The notes below the pieces were generated by a model. That model did not search any database. It saw only the letters and a program-made list of their open reading frames with translations, and had not been told where the DNA came from. Below are positions 60,662-64,000 of a DNA stretch of 64,000 nucleotides, piece after piece. The translations under genes were made by a program, and so were the position numbers. Position 1 is the stretch's first letter. Each line of letters opens with the position of its first letter. The stretch is taken from assembly GCF_036057275.1 (NCBI RefSeq), contig NZ_CP107945.1, positions 3,844,001 through 3,908,000 on the forward strand, given 5' to 3'. Source of the stretch: Streptomyces sp. NBC_00390 (GTDB taxonomy: Bacteria > Actinomycetota > Actinomycetes > Streptomycetales > Streptomycetaceae).

Positions 60662-61330
60662 ATGGGAGATCCTGCGCGCAAAGCCGCGCTGTACGACGCC
60701 TTCGCCCGGACCGGCAAGGCGTTGAGCAGTGGAAAGCGCCTGGAGCTGCTCGATCTGCTGGCGCAGGGCGAGCGTCCCGTCGACGCGCTCGCCAAGGCGG
60801 CCGGACTGAACCTGACCACCGTCTCGGCCCACCTGCAGACCCTCAAGCAGGCCGGGCTCGTGGCCACCCGCCGCGACGGCGTACGCATCCACTACCGCCT
60901 TGCCGGGGACGACGTCGCCACCCTTTACGCCCTGCTGCGCCAGGTCGCCCAGACCCATCAGGCCGGTGTCGAGCCCGCCCGTGCCGCCTACCTCGGCACC
61001 GACGACGCGGAGGAGGTCGACCGCGAAGAACTGCTGGCCCGCGCCGAGGCGGGGGAAGTCGTCGTCCTCGACGTCCGCCCGGCCGAGGAGTACGACGCCG
61101 GGCACATCCCCGGAGCCCTGTCCATCCCGCTCGATGAACTGGCCGAGCGGATCGCGGAGTTGCCGGACGGCGCCGAGGTGGTCGCCTACTGCCGCGGGGC
61201 CTACTGCGTCCTGGCCCACGACGCCGTGCGCCTGCTGCACGCCCACGGCCGCAAGGCGGTCCGGCTGACCGACGGGATGCTGGAGTGGCGACTGGCCGAG
61301 ATGCCCGTCGACAGCGGGGCCGCAGCATGA
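60662..61330 (+). CDS. ArsR-family regulator fused to a rhodanese domain
   Basis: A 222-residue protein. The winged helix-turn-helix (residues ~20-95: RLELLDLLAQGERPVDALAK, LTTVSAHLQTLKQAGLV) is joined to a rhodanese domain (~118-215: VVLDVRPAEEYDAGHIPGAL). The active-site loop is YCRGAYC with Cys177 and Cys182. There is no Cys in the DNA-binding part, so sensing should occur through these two, perhaps by persulfide or trisulfide formation. ATG 60662 has GGAGG five bases upstream. Another in-frame ATG lies at 60647, within the operator. Confidence 0.9.
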   Translation: MGDPARKAALYDAFARTGKALSSGKRLELLDLLAQGERPVDALAKAAGLNLTTVSAHLQTLKQAGLVATRRDGVRIHYRLAGDDVATLYALLRQVAQTHQAGVEPARAAYLGTDDAEEVDREELLARAEAGEVVVLDVRPAEEYDAGHIPGALSIPLDELAERIAELPDGAEVVAYCRGAYCVLAHDAVRLLHAHGRKAVRLTDGMLEWRLAEMPVDSGAAA

Positions 61331-61502
61331 TCCCCGCGCAGCCCCGCTGCTGTTCGCCGGGGTTAGCGTCGGCACGGTTCGCCGATGCCGCGGTGTGGGC
61401 GAGCTGTGCCGTTCGGTTGCGGATTGTCGTGTCGTTTTCCTGTCAGGGATTCCGGTCGGGGTCGGATCGAGTAGTGCGGTGCGGTGTGCTGAGGAGGTTT
61501 TG

Positions 61503-61988
61503 ATGTCGGGTGTTGCCGTCGCTGAGGTGCCGCGGGAGTCGGCTGCGGTCCCGCGCCGTAGGCGTGAGGGTTTGTGGTGGGTACGGGTACGGGCCCGCGT
61601 TGCCGCGGTGGCTGTGGTGCTGGCCGGCCTGGCCCTCCCGGTCGCGGCGGCCACGCCCGCAGCAGCCGCTCCCGGCACCTTCGCCTACGTCACCAACCAA
61701 AGCGCGAGCAGTGTGTCGGTGATCGACACGGGCACGAACACGGTCACCGCCACCGTCCCCGTCGGGACCCAGCCCTTCGGGGTGGCTGTCGCAGTAGTCC
61801 CCGCTTCGACAGCTGCCTGCCCCGTCGGCAGCGTCATCACCGGCGGCGGATTCGAACTCACCGGCCCCGCACCCAGCAACCTCACCAGCAAACCGGTCAA
61901 CGACACCTGGCAAGTCTCCCTCACCAACCCCACCACACAAGACATCACCGCCACCCCCTACGCCGTCTGCGCCGACAACACCCCATAA
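61503..61988 (+). CDS. Short secreted YVTN-repeat protein
   Basis: A 161-residue protein with a good AGGAGG site. A twin-arginine-like basic start (RRRREGLWW) and a hydrophobic Ala/Val segment ending AAATPAAAA form a signal peptide. One complete YVTN beta-propeller repeat follows (FAYVTNQSASSVSVIDTGTN). The usual five to seven repeats are missing, and after VGTQPFGVAVA the sequence jumps to a Cys-containing end domain (ACPVGSVITGGGFELTG, then CADNTP). It looks like an internally shortened surface protein, though a small functional form is possible. Confidence 0.65.
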   Translation: MSGVAVAEVPRESAAVPRRRREGLWWVRVRARVAAVAVVLAGLALPVAAATPAAAAPGTFAYVTNQSASSVSVIDTGTNTVTATVPVGTQPFGVAVAVVPASTAACPVGSVITGGGFELTGPAPSNLTSKPVNDTWQVSLTNPTTQDITATPYAVCADNTP

Positions 61989-62008
61989 CAACACCGGCAC
62001 CTGGGCGT

Positions 62009-62105
62009 GCGGAGGATGGTGCAAGTCCGTGTCTCGCCTGCCGAGCTCGACCGCGAGCGTCGACTTCCCCGAACCGGACACCCCAAGAACCAGCACGACA
62101 CCCAT
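62009..62105 (-). pseudogene. Remnant of a gluconokinase-like P-loop kinase
   Basis: Reading from 62105 on the minus strand: MGVVLVLGVSGSGKSTLAVE, then RRDTDLHHPPHAQ. A P-loop so close to the start followed by a DxLHPP-like stretch fits gluconokinase (GntK), but the distance between them is too short and the frame afterwards has no kinase sequence. It is probably a deletion remnant. Confidence 0.5.
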
Positions 62106-62183
62106 GACCGCGGATGATCCCCCCGGCCGCACAGCCGGCGCCAGTGGGTTTCGGCGTACGCTCTCCGCCCGCAGCCGGACCAG

Positions 62184-62813
62184 TCAGCCGGCCCACCCGC
62201 GGCTCAGGGCAAGCCGTCCGGACCGGTGCGCGTAACGTTGCTCATCGATCCACTGCTCGATCCGGTCCACGGAGTCCGCGACCGGCTGATCCGTGGTGTC
62301 GAGCAGTTGCGTGCGCCAACAGGGGGCCTCGGCATTCCACCCGCTCCAGCGCTGCCAGACCATGTCTGGCCAGCTGTCCTCCATGATGACGTCGGGCCGA
62401 TGACGGGGGTCGAGGGCGTGCTTGCGGTGCCATGCGGCCCAGCCGAGGAAGGCGTCCACCGCCTGAGCGTCCCACCGGCCGGGATCCCGTCGGGTGAGCC
62501 GGTCCCGCCGGGCCTCGTCGGCCACGTCGACCAGGCACACGGCGATGCCGTCCAGCAGCGGCGCGGAAGGCGCGGCCAGGACTTCGCCCAACGGGGACTG
62601 CCCGGTGAGCAGGAGGTCGATTCCACGATCCTGATACTCCAGTGCGCGCCGCACCCACATCTCGGTCATGCGATGGCGCCAGCGCAGATCGGCGTCCGCC
62701 GGCACCCCGAGTTCATCGAAGTCGTGCACAGCCACCTGACGAAGCCGGTCGGCCGCCGCATAGGCAAGCGTCGTCTTACCCGAACAACTGGACCCCGTCA
62801 GCTTGAGCAGCAT
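62184..62813 (-). CDS. P-loop kinase-like protein, unknown substrate
   Basis: A 209-residue protein. P-loop LTGSSCSGKTTLAYAAADRL at residues 5-24 with the lysine at 13, then an acidic strand (VAVHDFDELGVPADADLRWR), a second strand (GIDLLLTGQSPLGEVLAAPS) and a lid-like basic stretch (DEARRDRLTRRDPGRWDAQA). This is the layout of small nucleotide or sugar kinases and of phosphotransferases acting on antibiotics. The end is tryptophan-rich. It stands alone in the accessory segment. Confidence 0.72.
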   Translation of the reverse strand: MLLKLTGSSCSGKTTLAYAAADRLRQVAVHDFDELGVPADADLRWRHRMTEMWVRRALEYQDRGIDLLLTGQSPLGEVLAAPSAPLLDGIAVCLVDVADEARRDRLTRRDPGRWDAQAVDAFLGWAAWHRKHALDPRHRPDVIMEDSWPDMVWQRWSGWNAEAPCWRTQLLDTTDQPVADSVDRIEQWIDEQRYAHRSGRLALSRGWAG

Positions 62814-62889
62814 CCCGCCAGCGTGCCAGGGCGGGCGCGCATCCTCGACCCGATTACGAGCGAACGGCCCTTACTCGAGGAGCGATTGG

Positions 62890-63243
62890 TGTGACCTGCT
62901 CCAGGCGACTCTGCCCTCTCCCTCGTGGAGGTAGCCCTGCGCGGCCCAGGTCACCCGAGGCTCTGGCGATCCGCCGAGCGGGCAACGGGACCTGGGAGCG
63001 CCGGGCGGAGTCCTCGAACTCGTTGAAGCCCGCACGAAGATGCAGCCCTCGAGGTTCGGGAAGAGACCGGCATCCGCGTCGAGGGCGACGAGCTCACCGG
63101 CGTCCACAGAACTCCACTCGAGGCATCCAACCCCGGTGTTCCACTGCAAGCCCTCAGTCGGAGTTGAACGAACGTCAGCAGCGTCCACGGCAGTTGGCCG
63201 GCTCACGCCCGAAGAGATCCGCGAGCGGACGGCCGAGGTCTGA
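62890..63243 (+). pseudogene. Frameshifted NUDIX hydrolase
   Basis: NUDIX pieces appear in order in different frames: RRAGNGTWE, then PGGVLELVEA after a one-base shift, then EVREETGIRVEGDELTGVH after another, and finally GRLTPEEIRERTAEV at the end. Together they make up a normal NUDIX hydrolase with at least three frame changes. No protein can be made from it. Confidence 0.8.
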
Positions 63244-63503
63244 GCCGTTCGCCTGCCCGATGCACAGGACGGAGACGGACCTCACGTCCGGAGCAACGCA
63301 CCGTGGCCATGACCGCTCACCAGCCGGTCATCACAGCCGATGAGCTGCGGGGCGCGCGGTCTCGGCACTCACCGCGGGAGCCTTGTCGATCGGCACGCTC
63401 GCCGGCGGCGTGCTGATCACCACGCCGGTTCACCCCGGGCGGCCGAGGCGCGAGGCGTCTGCGCCGGCTCCCGCGCGGGCCGGTGGACGGAGGAGCTCAG
63501 GCG
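63244..63503. other. 260-bp stretch before the argG control region
   Basis: No gene identified. A frame continuous with argG reads VSALTAGALSIGTLAGGVLI, a hydrophobic stretch, but it has no start signal and the argG promoter elements interrupt it. It may be another remnant. Confidence 0.35.
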
Positions 63504-63530
63504 TTGCATGGCCATGCATTGTTATGCATA
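63504..63530 (+). promoter_or_regulatory. Tandem ARG-box-like sites over the argG promoter
   Basis: Three GCAT-containing half-sites follow each other: TTGCATGGCCATGCAT (63504-63519) and TTATGCATA (63522-63530). This resembles the ArgR operators of Streptomyces arginine genes. TTGCAT (63504-63509) can serve as -35 and CATACT (63526-63531) as -10, so bound ArgR would block transcription. Confidence 0.8.
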
Positions 63531-63538
63531 CTCTTTCT

Positions 63539-64000
63539 ATGTCCAAGGTTCTCACTTCACTGCCCACCGGCGAGCGCGTCGGCATCGCCTTCTCCGGCGG
63601 CCTCGACACCTCGGTCGCCGTCGCATGGATGCGCGACAAGGGTGCCGTCCCGTGCACCTACACCGCCGACATCGGCCAGTACGACGAGCCCGACATCGCT
63701 TCGGTGCCCGGCCGCGCAAAGACCTACGGCGCCGAGATCGCGCGCCTGGTCGACTGCCGGGCGGCCCTGGTCGAGGAGGGCCTCGCCGCACTCGCCTGCG
63801 GCGCCTTCCACGTCCGCTCGGGCGGGCGCGCCTACTTCAACACCACGCCGCTCGGCCGTGCCGTCACCGGCACCCTGCTGGTTCGGGCGATGCTCGAGGA
63901 CGACGTACAGATCTGGGGCGACGGCTCGACGTTCAAGGGCAATGACATCGAGCGGTTCTACCGCTACGGCCTGCTCGCCAACCCCCACCTGCGCATCTAC
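63539..64000 (+). CDS. argG: Argininosuccinate synthase (3' part outside window)
   Basis: The first 154 codons. The enzyme joins citrulline and aspartate using ATP, the penultimate step of arginine synthesis. The PP-loop AFSGGLDTSVAVAWM is at residues 17-31, with VPCTYTADIGQYDEPDI and FNTTPLGRAVTGTLLV, as in the Streptomyces enzyme of about 480 residues. There is no Shine-Dalgarno sequence before the ATG, and the predicted -10 box is only about eight bases away, so the message may be leaderless. It should be repressed by ArgR with arginine. Confidence 0.95.
   Translation, partial: MSKVLTSLPTGERVGIAFSGGLDTSVAVAWMRDKGAVPCTYTADIGQYDEPDIASVPGRAKTYGAEIARLVDCRAALVEEGLAALACGAFHVRSGGRAYFNTTPLGRAVTGTLLVRAMLEDDVQIWGDGSTFKGNDIERFYRYGLLANPHLRIY

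Noticed and set aside
60637..61330. The ArsR-family gene as an arsenic sensor
   Set aside because: It has no metal-binding cysteines in the helix-turn-helix domain. The fused rhodanese and the divergent sulfur enzyme point to sulfur instead.
1..64000. CRISPR arrays, intact insertion sequences, rRNA genes or a replication origin
   Set aside because: No regularly spaced direct repeats, no intact transposase gene with terminal repeats, and no rRNA or DnaA-box cluster was seen on reading both strands.

Overview
The window reads as the chromosome core of a Streptomyces or a very close relative. It is very GC-rich, uses GTG and TTG starts freely, and carries the developmental genes bldG and wblA, the actinobacterial 6C RNA and an Flp/Tad-type pilus locus. 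No replicon origin, CRISPR array or intact insertion sequence was seen.

Layout. 1-5.5 kb: the end of an MFS-thymidylate kinase fusion and topA. 5.7-10.9 kb: a small membrane protein, a methyltransferase, a lipoprotein and the proton-pumping pyrophosphatase hppA. 11.9-15.4 kb: an anti-sigma factor, bldG and, divergently, a DEAD/DEAH helicase with a TTA codon near its start. 15.3-20.4 kb: seven overlapping minus-strand genes of a reduced Flp/Tad apparatus (two TadE-like proteins, a DUF4244 pilin, two GspF/TadC proteins, the TadA ATPase and the Ssd/CpaE-like protein). A 6C RNA and a HAD phosphatase follow. 22-33.4 kb: a degenerate Fic-like protein, a MinD/CooC-like ATPase, a polysaccharide-deacetylase-like lipoprotein, a SulP transporter fused to a beta-carbonic anhydrase, acs, nhaA, a holin-like protein and an epoxide-hydrolase-like enzyme. 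33.8-47.1 kb: a MarP-like protease, two NUDIX enzymes, nth, crp, an SPFH protein, an MBL hydrolase, RidA, DUF4177, a pair of ArsA/Get3-like ATPases, wblA and a bifunctional penicillin-binding protein.

From topA to the metallophosphoesterase, the gene order matches from memory the Mycobacterium tuberculosis block Rv3646c-Rv3683. The main break lies between the PonA2-like PBP and the metallophosphoesterase (47.2-56.5 kb). It holds YqeY, a decayed serine recombinase, bacterioferritin, an Fbp-type iron(III) ABC transporter behind two iron boxes, and two polyprenol-dependent glycosyltransferases.

A tRNA-Pro(CGG) at 57.56 kb marks the change to an accessory segment (57.7-63.5 kb). This segment has a helix-turn-helix fragment, a divergent sulfur cassette (an MFS transporter, an ETHE1/CstB-like MBL protein with two rhodanese domains, and an ArsR-rhodanese regulator around a palindrome), a shortened YVTN protein, a P-loop kinase, and remnants of a kinase and a NUDIX hydrolase. 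The window ends inside argG, which has ARG-box-like sites overlapping its promoter and no Shine-Dalgarno sequence.

All assignments come from reading motifs and gene order. No database search was run.
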